This document shows positions 1 through 11,322 of a stretch of DNA of 64,000 bases, in pieces. This stretch comes from Antilocapra americana (Eukaryota; Chordata; Mammalia; Artiodactyla; Antilocapridae): assembly GCA_007570785.1 (NCBI GenBank), contig ML664161.1, forward strand, positions 1,687,821-1,751,820. The letters are read 5' to 3'. How positions within the stretch are numbered: position 1 is the stretch's first letter; each line of letters starts with the position of its first letter. A program made the position numbers and the translations under genes. A model generated the notes under the pieces. The model was not told the DNA's origin and did no database searches. It was given only the letters and a program-made list of their open reading frames with translations.

Positions 1-182
1 ACTGTCAAGGTCCAAGGTATATATCTGAGAGTTAGTTTAACCAGAGGTGTATGCACTATAACCAACTCAGTTGAGCTCTTGCCAACTACCCCAAAATGAG
101 AGCATTTACACTATGTGGAAAGAACAAACAGAATTTCACTTCAGACACCATTATTCTTTTCTACACTATGTTTGTGTGTGTG
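1..182. other. Unassigned flank
   Basis: I recognise no gene or repeat here. The stretch ends in a short GT run at about 173-182, where a Bov-tA SINE begins. Confidence 0.4.
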
Positions 183-384
183 TTAGTTCCTCAGTCATGT
201 CTGACTCTTTAGTACCCCATGCACTGTGGCCCATCAGGCTCCTCTGTCCATGGAATTCTCCAGGCAAGAATACTGGATTGAGTTGCCATTTTCTTCTCCA
301 GGGGACCTTCCTGACCCAGGCATCAAAGCCAGGTCTCCCGCATTGCAGGCAGATGGTTTACCATCTGAGCCACTAGGGAAGTGC
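183..384 (-). mobile_element. Bov-tA SINE
   Basis: Read on the minus strand this is a tRNA-Glu-derived Bov-tA. The reverse complement of the tRNA head (CTGAGCCACTAGGGAAG) lies at 366-382 and the 3' tail, with the 'gtctgactctt' signature, is near 200. The motif ACACTAT lies on both sides (163-169 and 385-391) and may be a worn target-site duplication. It directly abuts a Bov-A2. Confidence 0.9.
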
Positions 385-396
385 ACACTATTTCTG

Positions 397-668
397 CTGC
401 TGCTGCTGCTGCTAAGTCACTTTAGTCATGTCCTACTCTGTGTGACCCTATAGACAGCAGCCCACCAGACTCTCCCATTCCTGGGATTCCCCAGGCAAGA
501 ACACTCTGGAGTGGGTTGCCATTTCCTTCTCCAATGCATGAAAGTGAAAGTGAAGTCGCTCAATCGTGTCTGACTCTAAGAAACCCCATGGACTGCAGCC
601 TACCTGGCTCCCCGTCCATGGGATTTTCCAGGCAAGAGCACTGGAATGGGGTGCCATTGCCTTCTCCG
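397..668 (-). mobile_element. Bov-A2 SINE with 12-bp TSD
   Basis: The two Bov-A monomers read on the minus strand, separated by the usual ATGCATGAAAGTGAAAGTG linker at 534-552, and a CTG-repeat tail (reverse complement of CAG) lies at 397-413. Flanking copies of ACACTATTTCTG at 385-396 and 669-680 are identical, which fixes both ends. The perfect duplication suggests a fairly recent insertion. It landed in the downstream flank of the neighbouring Bov-tA. Confidence 0.95.
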
Positions 669-680
669 ACACTATTTCTG

Positions 681-2450
681 GAATACAGGGAAAAAAAATT
701 AATGTAGAGTGATATCACCAAATGGTGACATAAGTTTTCCTTCACTTTGCTCCAAACAGAATCTTTGAAAATAAGGGTAAAACTGAAGCACCTCTGCATC
801 ACAGAGACCTAAACAGACTGTGTTTGAAAGGTAAGGGAAGTTACTATGCTTGACCATGATTCCCCTCTCCCTGACAGTGCAAAACAACACAGATCCTCTG
901 GTTCCAGTGGGAAAAAATTACCCAGGTGAAACAACCAGTCTCTCTTATCATTGTGAGTTACTTTGTGGGAGCCTCTACTCTGATCTTGCATCACAGCAAT
1001 TGCAGGTGAATCTGTGGATTCCAGTCAGTTGAAATCCTACTGTGATGAAGAAAGTAAGAAGGCTTGCAGCAAGGAGTACATAGTTCCTACCTGCAGTGCT
1101 CAAGTAGGACCAGCAGCTTTGCTCATCTGCAGAACCAAGTCAAGGTTACACTCTCATCAGGAAACTTGACAGGTCTAGATCTACCTAGTTTAGATCCTCA
1201 GACAAATTTTTCTGGTCCTGGAGCCTGGTTGGCCAATGTAAGGAGATGTGTTGAGTTATATAGCTCCACCCACTATGGAGAGTGACTTCTGGTCTCATTT
1301 GACCAGAAGGGCTGGTGGCCACTCCTGGTTCAGCTCAGTGGCACTTGAGCCAAGGAATAGGCAGGCTATTATCTCCCTGAGAAAAACCAGTACCAGTGGA
1401 GGCTCCCTGGTACTAGGCTCCTGTGCTAGGCACAATCAAGGGGATTAATTCATAGCCTAGGTTGAAGGTAGTTCCCAGCCCATCTCCCAACCAGAGAGGC
1501 TAGCTGGAGAATTGAGAGTAGCCTAGAGTGGACCCTTCCCTTTCCATTCAGGCAAGGAAGGTGAGTCATAGCCCTATCCACTCTGGAAAGATATTTCCCA
1601 CCCCATCTGACCAGAAGGGCTGTTATCAACTCTTGGAAGCTGCACTGGCCCAGCAGGGGACAAGCTGAGAGAGGGCAGACTGAGCTGATAGTTCACATAG
1701 CAAAGTCAGTGACACTGTTTGATCAGGGAAATTTGAATGTGGATCAACTTGAGTTAAGACAACAAACAAAGAGCTTTACTAGTTTTGGAAGTGCTTCTTC
1801 AGCTATGCCCAGGTAAGGAATTTAACTTGTATCTCTGCTCATCTCTGAATACAGCTTTGAGTCTGTCTAACCAGGGTACCTAACATTGTAGCACATGGGA
1901 AGCTGGGAAAACTATTTAGTGGTGCTAAGTGTCACTTGAACAGATTACACAGCCCATAGAGCAGAGCAAACCTGGTGGCCTCACCTGACCAGGGAGTTCA
2001 GTATACCGTCAAACCTGCTTTGGGCCTCCTAACAAAGGACTGTACAGAATTTGGGCACTGCTCTGCTGCCCTGCCAGGGCAGGGAATCTTAATCATAGCC
2101 ACATTTTCAACTCAGGAGAGAACCTAGACTCAACCATCTAGTAAGCTTGTTCAGAGAAGTTAGATAATCATGGGCTCATCCTATAGTCCCACGTGGGTAG
2201 GGAACAAGTCAGCAGTCCTGTCCAACTTTTCCCATCCTCTAGCACACCCTCATCTCCAGCCTCAGAACTATTGCAGTTGCTTTGCCCACAAGTAGTCCAT
2301 AATGACAAGTCTCCCTACCCAAGCACATTACCTGCAGACATACCCAGAAACTCAATCTGAGCTGTCTCTGACAAAGCAAACCTATAATGTCTAGAAAAGG
2401 AACTTCTATTACTCAAACGTGAAGATTTCAATATAAGGAATAAAAAATGA
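681..2450 (+). other. Degenerate block, possibly ancient L1 5' UTR
   Basis: This is 1.8 kb of more GC-rich sequence than its surroundings, with no sustained reading frame. It has recurring motifs: 'tgaccagaagggctg' appears twice (near 1300 and 1608), and variants of 'ccactctgg/ccactatgg' and 'tgaccaggga' recur. The style (GC-rich, imperfectly repeated, ending in A-rich sequence near 2440) resembles 5' untranslated regions of old mammalian L1M elements. I cannot name the family, and an ERV internal region is an alternative. The 3' edge is set by the BovB at 2451. Confidence 0.4.
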
Positions 2451-3125
2451 CAGTTCAGTTCATCTCAGTTGCTCAGTTGTGTCTGACTCTTTGCAACCCC
2501 ATGGACTGAAGCATGTCAGGCCTCCCTGTCCATCAACAACTCCCAGAGTTTACTCAAACTCATGTCCATTGAGTTGGTGATGCCATCCTACCATCTCATC
2601 CTCGGTCATCCCCTTCTCCTCCTGCCCTCAATCTTTCCCAGCATCAGGGTCTTTTCCAATGAGTCAGCTCTTCGCATCAGGTGGCTAAAGTACTGGAGTT
2701 TCAGCTTCAATATCAGTCCTTTCAATGAACACCCAGGACTGATCTCCTTTAGGATGAACTGATTGGATTTCCTTGCAGTCCAAGGGACTCTCAAGAGTCT
2801 TCTCCAACACCACAGTTCAAAAGCATCAAATTTTTGGTGCTCAGCTTTCTTTATAGTTCAACTCTTACATCCATACATGACTACTGGAAAATTATAGCTT
2901 TGGCTAGATAGACCTTTGTTGGCAAAGTAATGTCTCTACTTTTTAACATGCTGTCTAGGTTGGTCATAAGTTTTCTCCCAAGGAGCAAGTGTCTTTTAAT
3001 TCCATGGCTGTAGTCACCATCTGCAGTGATTCTGAACCTTCCAAAATAAAGTCTGTCACTGTTTCCACTGTTTCCCCATCTATTTGCCGTGAAGTGAAGG
3101 GACCAGAAGTCAAGGATCACAAGGA
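2451..3125 (-). mobile_element. BovB LINE, 5'-truncated
   Basis: On the minus strand this is the 3' end of BovB (RTE clade). The reverse-complemented tail (CAGTTCAGTTCA) is at 2451-2462, and the 3' part of ORF2 follows to about 3125. The usual reading frame is broken many times. Truncation is on the 5' side, as expected from incomplete reverse transcription. Confidence 0.95.
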
Positions 3126-3294
3126 GATCAGGTTTTCACTATTAAAGATGAGATTTAAACTTTGAAATGGACAAATTAGAATATTAGTAGGAATTCTGAA
3201 ATTATGGTTATACATATATAATGGTATGTGTATTTTGTGTATTATATACAGGTGTGTACTTATCTTCAAGCTTTTTCCACTGAGTAGGTTTAGA

Positions 3295-3495
3295 ATAGCA
3301 TTATCCAGTAGAATTTCCTATGTTGGAAATAGTTTATGTCTGTGCTGTTCATTGTGTAACTAGCCACATTTGGTTTAAAATACTTAAAATGTAACTAGTA
3401 TGACTTAGAAACTTACTTTTAATGTATGCAATTAAAATTAATATTTATGTTAAAAAAGTGACATATTGATAGTGGGTATTTTATTTGACAGCACT
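3295..3495 (+). mobile_element. MER5A hAT-Charlie MITE (relic)
   Basis: The order 'ccagtagaatttcctatgtt', 'ctgtgctgttcattgtgtaa', 'ctagccacatttggtt' and 'taaaatgtaactagta' follows the MER5A consensus with many substitutions. MER5A is a short non-autonomous hAT element without coding capacity that inserted before the placental radiation. Boundaries are approximate. Confidence 0.65.
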
Positions 3496-3559
3496 GAACT
3501 AGCAAGCAAGAATATGCCATTAGCAATGAGCACACAAGAGAACCCAATTTTTTATTTTC

Positions 3560-4712
3560 ACTTGGAAAAAATAGGTCTTTTAGAGAAAAGGTTGATTCCA
3601 GAGCTGGGTCAGGGAATGTATGATATGAGATTGAAGAATTTTATTATAACAAAGAAGCAAAGGATTTCTTAAAGAATTAAGAGTCATATCAAAACAATAT
3701 GAGAGCCAGCTTGAAGGATTCCTGCTAGTCATATAAGGGGCATTTGAACATCAAAATAAAGACTGATTATAACAATTATAATCTACTAGATTAAAAAAAA
3801 ATCAATGAGCCCATTGCATATACATAACACACAAATAGAGAAAAAAGAAACAACTATATCTTAAGGTAGAATGTCAACTGATAATAGTAGAAAAAATAAT
3901 GGAATTAAGAAATTAATAGTGAATCCAAAAACTAGTTAGCGACTATTTGATGAAGAATAAGGTATTTACATGGTCTCAAAATTTCTCCTATTTATATAGT
4001 CTTAAAATGCATCTCAAGAAAATATATCATTTACCAGGAAAAATAATATTAACAGTGAAGAGACTCGACAGACACCATATTAAACAAGTGATCTAATTTT
4101 ATATGTACCAATATAGGGACAAGGCAACACCATGTGTCTCTTCATATGATACTCTGAGAAGAACATAAAATTATTTATGTAGTATTTCTGCCAAAAATGC
4201 ATAACCTGAGTTTAGTTATAAGGAATTTTCAGAAAAAACAAACTGAAAGACATTTTTTAAAAAAAAGCAGTCAGTCTGTATTGTTAAAATGCCAAGGTCA
4301 AGAGAGATAGATAATATTCCAAGTTAAATGGAACTAAAAATAAATAGCAACCGAATGTAATGCAGGATCCTAAACAAAGAAAACAAACAGCCGTTAGGAC
4401 CATTAATAGTACAATTGACAAAATATGAGAATGAACTAAATTTAGATAATAACATTGTATCTATGATATAATTTCTAATATTGACAATTGCTCTGTGGTC
4501 ATATAAAAGAATGTTTTTGTTCCAAGGGAGTACACATTAAATTATTTCAAGGTAAGGTGGCAAAGTTATCTCCAATTTGTCCTCAAGTAATTTAGAAAAA
4601 AAATAATAAAACGTATGAAGGGGAATGTAAAGAATTGATATATCTGCATAAAGAATTATTTATATGATCATTGCAAATTTTCTGTAAATTTAGAATTATA
4701 AAAAAATTAAAT
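3560..4712 (+). mobile_element. Ancient L1M 3' UTR
   Basis: A long match in order to the 3' UTR shared by L1MA-L1ME elements: 'ccagcttgaaggattcctgc' near 3709, 'atcaatgagcccattgcata' near 3802, 'atatatcatttaccagg' near 4023, 'gatactctgagaagaac' near 4147, 'caattgacaaaatatgagaa' near 4412, 'attgctctgtggtcatat' near 4486 and 'aattttctgtaaattta' near 4676. There is no coding sequence. The start is uncertain by about 150 bases. Confidence 0.75.
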
Positions 4713-4813
4713 TTACATCAACTATTTTTCTAAATAAAAGCAAAAGCAGAAATTTAAAAAAGAATAATGATACCAAAACCTGTAAAACACTTAGAAATAC
4801 ATTTAGTAAAAGT

Positions 4814-4956
4814 TGGTTGGATGGCAACATTGACAGGATGGACATGAGTTTGAGCAGTCTCCGAGAGTTGGTGATGGACAGGGAAGCCCAGCGTGCTGCA
4901 GTCCATGGGGTTGCAAAAAGTTGGACATGACAGAGCAACTGAACTGAATTGAACTG
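4814..4956 (+). mobile_element. BovB 3' end, severely truncated
   Basis: Only the last 140 bases of BovB remain: 'gttggtgatggacaggga' at 4868-4885, 'catggggttgcaaaaagt' at 4903-4920 and the tail 'actgaactgaattgaactg' at about 4938-4956. The element sits between an L1M 3' UTR and an L1 ORF2 fragment. Confidence 0.9.
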
Positions 4957-5009
4957 TGTTACTCCTCCTATAAGATGTGACAGACTCAGTTACTTAAGAC
5001 GCCAGTTCA

Positions 5010-5345
5010 CTTCAAAGTAATCTGTAAAAGTAACTCAACCCCAGTCAAAATTGTCAGCTTATTTTGGGGTAGAATTTCACAAGCTAATTTAAAATTTTAT
5101 GTGGGAATATAAAAGACTTAGAATAGTTTTCAAAACTTCTTTGGCAAAAAGTAACAAAACTGGAGTCACTACGTGATGTGATCTCAGAACTTATTGGTGT
5201 GCTACACAGGTTGAGACATTTGCAAAGGATAGATAAATCAAAGGAAGAGAATTGAGAATCCAGACAACAAGCAACATAGACATATTGATTTTCTGCAGAA
5301 GTACCAATGCAGGTAAAAGGATATTGGAAAGTCAGTTTCTCTCTC
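5010..5345 (+). pseudogene. L1 ORF2 fragment, C-terminal part
   Basis: The nucleotide order matches the L1 ORF2 region after the reverse-transcriptase domain: 'acaagctaatttaaaatttt' at 5079-5098, 'acttagaatagttttcaaaa' near 5116, 'aaaactggagtcactac' near 5156, 'attgagaatccagacaacaa' near 5251 and 'attttctgcagaagt' near 5287. The frame is destroyed by stops and indels. The 3' edge near 5345 is abrupt. It may belong with neighbouring L1 pieces. Confidence 0.7.
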
Positions 5346-6599
5346 TCAAGAGAGAAAGTGACCTGAAGTATATATATATTTTAATGAGTACTATTATTTT
5401 CATAATACACTAAATAAAAATGACATTTTACTGCAAGAGATGCTAACGTCCTTTAAAGTATAATTTTCCTAACTTTTAGCAAGTAATGTACCTAAATGTG
5501 AATATTTAAATTCTGAATGTTCTTGCACTAAATCAGAATTTGCATGAATTAATATTTCCATAAATGTGACTTTGTCAGTAGATTGTCAAGAGTTCCAGCA
5601 AACTTTACTTCTTGAAAAGTCAAAAATTATGAATAGCATGAATGAAATAACTATCAAGTGGTATATAGCATTCATACTCAGCTGTGGAATTGTTCTTATT
5701 ATGAGCATGTGACTCCATTGCCACATGTAGGTTGCATACAGAATATATTATTATATACCAACTCAAAAATTGAATCAGTTCATCTTATATACCAGCAATG
5801 AGAAAAATTTAGCACAAACAATAAGCATACATAATTATAACTTAAAGTATAACATAGATCCTCTGTCAGTTATGACTTATCAGTTTTACTTTCTTTCTAT
5901 TCTGAAAATTTTGAAGTCAGCTTATTACATTCAAACCCATCTACCTAACATCTCCTGAATGCAAACTCTGATCATATCCACAAGGGTTTCTAGTGATTTG
6001 TTCTCACACTCATGCTACTTTGATCTTGCTTTGATTTGGTTCCACAATTTTAGTTCCATCATTTAATCATTATCCATTCTTGAACTGAATTCATTTAGTT
6101 TTTCTGTCTCTTGACCCTATAGGCTTCTCCAGAGAGTTTCCCTATTGTAGGTCAGTTTAGGTAATTCTTTGTGGGAAGTGGGGACGTAGGCTGCTGTGAG
6201 AAACTGTAATGAGAGAGTAATAAAATTGGAGCAACTACTGTCACCTTAAGTCCCTTCCTTTACAGGAAAGGTTTGGGAATTAGGGCAAAAAGGAAAATAT
6301 TAAAGAAATGGAGAGAAATGGCATTCATTTAGAGATAAATTCTCAGTCTTCAGTTTTACTGATTGACAAGTTAAAGAAAACTATAATCTTTTTAAACAAA
6401 TGTAATATTTTTACACATATAGAAAGAAAGATATTATCTGGAAAGATAAGAATAATTTTAAAAGCATAAATGTTAAGATCAATAAATTCATGAAAATATT
6501 AGCCATAATGCTTAAAAGGGTAATTTAAAAAGAAAAGAAGGCAATATATTTTCTCCTGTCAAATCTGCAATTTTTTATTTTAGCAGTAATATAATTGTT
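5346..6599. other. Unassigned AT-rich DNA
   Basis: About 1.25 kb without a gene or an identifiable repeat. A short scrap near 5775-5850 is faintly L1-like, but I do not call it. The stretch at 5990-6250 is less AT-rich and has no recognised family. Confidence 0.3.
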
Positions 6600-6920
6600 G
6601 GCAAAGATTTAGTCAAGTGTGGAGCCTCTCATGTTGTTAGTGGAATGTAAATTGTTAAAACTATTCTGAAAGGCATTTGTCAATGTGCCTTAAGATTTTT
6701 ATAAAACACTCATAATAGTTGACCCACAGATTCCACTTCTAAGAATTGTATTCTAGGAAGTAATCATAGAGGTAGATGCATATCTGTGTAAGAGATGTTC
6801 ATTTTTAATTTGTGTGCAGTGAATTGTAAGAGACAGCTGATGTATCTACAAAAAACTAAGAGTTAAGAAAATGATAACATAACTTTACAATGAAATACTG
6901 TGTAGTCACTAGAGCCTTTA
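6600..6920 (+). mobile_element. Ancient L1 (L1ME/HAL1-like) 3' portion
   Basis: Diverged match to the L1 segment 'tgttggtgggaatgtaaa ... ttccacttctaggaat ... tggaatactatgcag': here 'tgttgttagtggaatgtaaa' at 6632, 'ttccacttctaagaattgta' at 6731 and 'caatgaaatactgtgtagtc' at 6888. It is non-coding now. A TTA-rich run follows at 6925-6947. Confidence 0.65.
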
Positions 6921-6964
6921 ATTGTTGTTATTATTATTATTATTTTTGGAAGAGCATTCACTTA

Positions 6965-7183
6965 ACATGGGACTTCCCTGGTGGCTCAGATGGTAAGGAG
7001 TCTGCCTGCAATTCAGGAGACCCAGGTTTGATCCCTGGGTTGTGAAGATGCCCTGGAGAAGAAAATGGCAACCCACACCAGTATTCTTGCCTGGAAAACC
7101 CCAAGGATGGAGGAGCCTGGCAGGCTACAGTTCATGGGGTTGCAAATAATTGGACATGACTGAGTGACTAACACTTTCACTTA
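6965..7183 (+). mobile_element. Bov-tA SINE
   Basis: The head GGGACTTCCCTGGTGGCTCA lies at 6969-6988, with B-box-like 'ggtttgatccc' at 7025, a body with 'cctggagaagaaaatggc' and a tail 'gactaacactttcactta'. TTCACTTA at 6957-6964 and 7176-7183 could be a duplication, but the second copy overlaps the normal Bov-tA end, so this is weak. Confidence 0.95.
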
Positions 7184-7852
7184 CGTAAAGAATTGCCTGT
7201 GATAAAATAGTAAACAAAATCTGGGTAGACTACTAATGAATTTTTTAAAAATAGGAAACAAAGACTACCAGTCAATGCTCTGAAAATAAAGAAGAGTCAT
7301 TTTATATTTTTTCTATATTTTTCAAACTTTAGCTTAATTTATTTGGCAATTGCTTGTTATACTATGTATCCGTTCTACCTTTTTTTAAAAAAATCACTTT
7401 TGTATGAGTTTTAGCTGTGCATATTGCCTTCCAGCAAGAGACAAACATTTCTCAGTTTTAATGTGATCAATTGGCCCTAAATTTGTCCAATAGATTGTCA
7501 GCCCATGTTTCATCCAAGTTTTCTCCCTTGGGAGTAAAACTGACGAGGAGTAAAAAGATCTAGAGCAGCTACCTTAGATTTAAGAAATGCTGTACTAACA
7601 ATGTGGACCGTCCTATTTACTGTTTCTTACCTCTGGACTGTTAAAGAGAGAAAAATAAATGTTAGAGCCACAATATTTTCAGTCTCTCCATTATAGCATG
7701 TAATATGTGATATAATAACATAATAAATACATATAATATTATAATAAAAGAACCAAGTATGTAAAGTGAGTAAATGACTAATCTTACTGTGTAAAATGCA
7801 TTATAGTATGTGGAAGCCATGAGCTATCTTTAAAAGATTGTTGAGCTTGTAA
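7184..7852. other. Unassigned AT-rich DNA
   Basis: About 670 bases with no gene or recognised repeat. It is AT-rich throughout and contains a TA-rich part at 7700-7750. Confidence 0.3.
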
Positions 7853-7862
7853 TTTCCTCAAG

Positions 7863-8078
7863 TGTGCCTGCATGCTCAGTCCTATCAGATTCTTTGCAAC
7901 CCTATAGACTGTAACCCACCAGCCTTCTTTGTCCATAGATTTTCCAGGTAAGAATATTGGAGTGGGTTGCCATTTCCTCCTCCAAGGGATCTTCCTGACC
8001 AGGGATTGAACCTGCATCTCCTGCTTTTCCTGCATTGGCAGGTAAATTCTTAACCATTGAGCCATCTGGGAAGCCCAG
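7863..8078 (-). mobile_element. Bov-tA SINE with 10-bp TSD
   Basis: Minus-strand Bov-tA with the tRNA head at about 8057-8076 (GAGCCATCTGGGAAGCCC). TTTCCTCAAG is repeated exactly at 7853-7862 and 8079-8088, fixing both ends. Confidence 0.95.
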
Positions 8079-8242
8079 TTTCCTCAAGCACTGATGTTTA
8101 AAATTTGCAAGATGTTCATACAAAACATACACAGAAGTTTTAAGAGCATGAAAATAGGACACAATTCTTGATCTACTGTGAAGTTTTTCAGATGTTTTGA
8201 AATAGAGAATTCTTTGTTGTGAGGAGCTGCTCTGCACATTGA

Positions 8243-8570
8243 GGGCTTTGCTGGTAGCTCAGTTGTAAAGTGGAGAAGGCAATGGCAACCCACTCCAGTA
8301 CTGTTGCCTGGAAACTCCCATGGATGGAGGAGCCTGGTAGGCTACAGTCCATAGCATTGCAAAGCGACGGACAGGACTGAGAGACTTCACTTTCACTTTT
8401 CACTTTCATGCATTGGAGGAGGAAATGGCAACCCACTCCATTATTCTTGCCTGGAGAATCCCAGGGACAGAGGAGCCTAGTGGGCTGCCATCTTTGGGGT
8501 CACACAGAGTCGAACACGACTGAAGTGACTTAGCAGCAGTGGTAAAGAATCTGCCTGCAATGCAGGAGAC
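8243..8570 (+). mobile_element. Bov-tA head, interrupted
   Basis: The tRNA-like head of a Bov-tA is present as 8243-8270 ('gggctttgctggtagctcag') and 8540-8570 ('tggtaaagaatctgcctgca'), separated by a Bov-A2. The element stops after the anticodon-loop-side sequence, so it is 3'-truncated. CATTGA/CATTTA at its edges may be the remains of its duplication in MER20. Confidence 0.8.
8271..8539 (+). mobile_element. Bov-A2 SINE nested in Bov-tA
   Basis: Two Bov-A monomers ('ggagaaggcaatggcaac' at 8272; 'ggaggaggaaatggcaac' at about 8415) with the ACTTTCATGCATTGG linker between them and a short AGCAGCAG end. The near-duplicated host sequences TTGTAAAG (8263-8270) and TGGTAAAG (8540-8547) mark insertion inside the Bov-tA head. 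It is the youngest of the three layers here. Confidence 0.9.
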
Positions 8571-8700
8571 ATTTAACAGCATCCTTGGCTTCTACCCACT
8601 GGGTGCCAGTAGCACGCTCTCAGTTGCAACAGTCAAAAACAATCCAGATATTACCAAATGTTCACTGGAGCACAAAATTGTCCCTTATTGAAAACCACTG

Positions 8701-9764
8701 ACCTACAGTAACCTCTCACCATGATGGGGAGCATAGCATACAATAAAGCCATTGAGACCAAGTTAATAAGCTGCTTTGGCTCTGATGAAAATTCTCTCTT
8801 TGACCAACTTCTAGTGAGGCTCTTCTGAATCCTCTTCCCAACTAGGTCTCAACCTTCAGACCTTTATGTTTATCTTTGCATTGCCTGATTTTAGCCAGAA
8901 AAATTGCTAAATCCTTTTAATCAAAATTTCCTACCTGGATATTTGATCAATATTTAATTAAATTTCTCATCTTCTATCTTCTCCCATGTGATATCTAATC
9001 ACTCTGGCCTGCTTTCAGCAAGAATTCTGTTACATCATTTCAGCCAGACTGTTCTTTGGATATATACTGCCACTTTGTCTTGTTTTTGCAATAGTTCCTG
9101 AGGTAAGTCTATTTTTATCACTGTAACTATTTTTACAACTGTGAAATCAAATCTGTGTTTGATTTTCTTTGGCAGGTTCACAGAGAGGTTATATCTGTTG
9201 GACAAAATTAGAAAATTCTCTTAACTGAATATTCCAGAGAATTTGAGATAAAACTCAAGACACAGTAGGAATTAGGAGTGTATAATTAGTTCGGTTTGAG
9301 GTGCATTGTATATCAGATACATAAACATTTATTCTAACATTTATCCTAAACATCTTAAGTTTTTTTAAATTTATGCCATATATAAAGCATTTAGGTAGCC
9401 ATCTCCTGAATAAAAAAAAAAAAAAGTGGACCTCACTCTACTCCAAGGAGTCAAGTAATTTCTTATGCAACTTTTTTAATGTTAAAAAGAAAGGTACCAA
9501 AGATCACAGGACACATCCGCATTAATTCTGAGTAGAATAAATATCAGCAATGAGAAAAAAGCTTCTGTTTTAGATAATGTTTCATAGTCTGTCTTCCTTT
9601 AATATGAATATGATGTAGAGTGTATAATAAACTTCCATCAATAAAGTGCCATTTTAGCTGCAATTTAGACCTGATTTATTGTTATAGCCTCATATCCTCA
9701 AAGTTAGTATAAAGAATTAGAGATAAAAGAAAGGAAAGTTTGTGGTGACAGTAATTTTCTTTAA
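8701..9764. other. Unassigned; possible old LTR at 8780-9130
   Basis: There is no gene. The part at 8780-9130 has moderate GC content and an LTR-like texture, but I cannot tie it to a family. The remainder is AT-rich, with a poly-A run at 9411-9425. Confidence 0.25.
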
Positions 9765-9766
9765 GG

Positions 9767-9892
9767 CAGCAATCCTCAACCTTTTTGGCACCAGGTTTTG
9801 TGGAAGACAATTTTTCCATCCTGCCATGTGGCCTGGTTCCTAACAGATCATGGACTGGTACTGGTCAGTGGCTTGGGGGTTGTGAAGTCCTG
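9767..9892. mobile_element. Short hAT-type MITE
   Basis: A 126-bp element whose ends are inverted repeats: CAGCAATCCTCAACC at 9767-9781 against a right end GGGGTTGTGAAGTCCTG at 9876-9892. The body carries 'ttttggcaccaggttttgtg'. Flanks CTTTAAGG (9759-9766) and CTCAAAGG (9893-9900) match at six of eight positions, consistent with the 8-bp duplication of hAT elements. I cannot name the subfamily. Confidence 0.65.
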
Positions 9893-9900
9893 CTCAAAGG

Positions 9901-10915
9901 GATTAAATAATCTATTCATTAGCAATATGTACCTCACCTGAAATATTTATTCTTATAATTCAATCTATTTTCAACTTTATGGTTATGACCTGCATATTTC
10001 ATATTATTTTGTGTTAATACTTTTTGATGAAAACTAGTATATTCTATTATTATTAAGATAATCTAATTTAAACCAAAATTAAGATATTTAGAGATAAGAT
10101 TTTTAAATAGTGGGGTTTAATGAAAAGAAAAGAATAAAAAGAACAACCATTGATAGATAGTGTCTTTATAGCTAAATATGTAGTAATGCTTTCCTTTAAT
10201 AAGAATAAAGTTAACACATTTTAGTTAAAATGTAAAATTATAATACATATTATATATATATCATATAGTGACATATGTTATATTCTGTATCACATGCTTG
10301 TAATATATTTATAGTACATACTTATATAATATATAATTACAGTACATTTGCTTAATCAGTGGAAATTTAAAATTCCAAAGAACAGTAAATATGTAGATTA
10401 TTTTGTTAAAAACATTAAAATAAAATGTTAATCTGAAGCTGGTTAATAGATATTATTTAAGTATAGTGATTTATGTGCATAATCTGACACACCCAGATTT
10501 TTATTGTACACAAATATTTATATTTAAGTCATCTTCCCCAGAGGATAATTCAATGGTTATTCTGCAGAATTCACAAAGTTTCTACTGCTCTCCTAGGTAA
10601 AAGTTAGTAAACGTTTCCCAGAATACAACCAACTTTGGAAAAATGTAAGTTGTGTTTCTGTTGACATCTTCTACTGTGGAAGAAATTTCCAGGTATTTAA
10701 ATAGGGCTATCTGGTTTGCTCTGAATTAATTTCACTACTGTCACTTTAGCACGGTGTTAGATTATTGCACCAAGGGTAGGATTATCCAAATTCTTGTTCA
10801 TACTTGATTCTATACCTCACAAGCTAACTTTACTTCAAATATAGATTTTAAATATGTACTTTTAATCCCTTTTAACATCAAACTTATAATGTAGTGGTGA
10901 GACATGATAAAGCAA
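9901..10915. other. Unassigned, very AT-rich
   Basis: About 1 kb with TA-rich patches (10240-10340) and no recognised repeat or gene. It ends at the TA dinucleotide used by the Tigger1 insertion. Confidence 0.3.
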
Positions 10916-11322
10916 TACAGGAATACTTCATTTTGTGATGCTTTATTTTACTGTGCTAAGCAGATGTGCTTTTTACAACCTGAACGTCTGTGGTGACCCT
11001 GTGTTGAACAAGTCCATTGGCACTATTTTTCCAACAGCAATTGTTCACTTTTCTTTCTGTCACATTTTGGTTATTATTGTAGTGTTTCAAATTTTTTCAT
11101 TATTATTATATTTGATTTGGTGATCTGTAATCAAGGATCCTTGTTGTTGCTATTATAATTGTTTCGGGTGCAGCAAACCATGCTTGTATGAACAGTAAAC
11201 TTAGTCAATAAATATTGTGTGGGTTCTGACTACTCCACCTACAGGCTGTTCTTTCTCTCCTAGGGGCTCCCTATTCCCTGAAACATAATGACATTGAAAT
11301 TAAGCTAATTAATAACCCTATA

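Larger units (their letters stand above)
8205..8700 (-). mobile_element. MER20 hAT MITE split by SINEs
   Basis: Two halves of one MER20 read on the minus strand. The left half is 8205-8242 ('attctttgttgtgaggagct'). The right half is 8571-8700 ('aacagcatccttggcttcta' through 'tattgaaaaccactg', which is the terminal inverted repeat). Together they give an essentially complete element of about 170 bases, somewhat under the usual length of roughly 220 bases. The gap is filled by a Bov-tA that carries a Bov-A2. Confidence 0.8.

Noticed and set aside
183..384. tRNA-like sequences in Bov-tA copies as tRNA genes
   Set aside because: Heads are tRNA-Glu-derived but diverged, fused to SINE bodies and lacking an intact cloverleaf.
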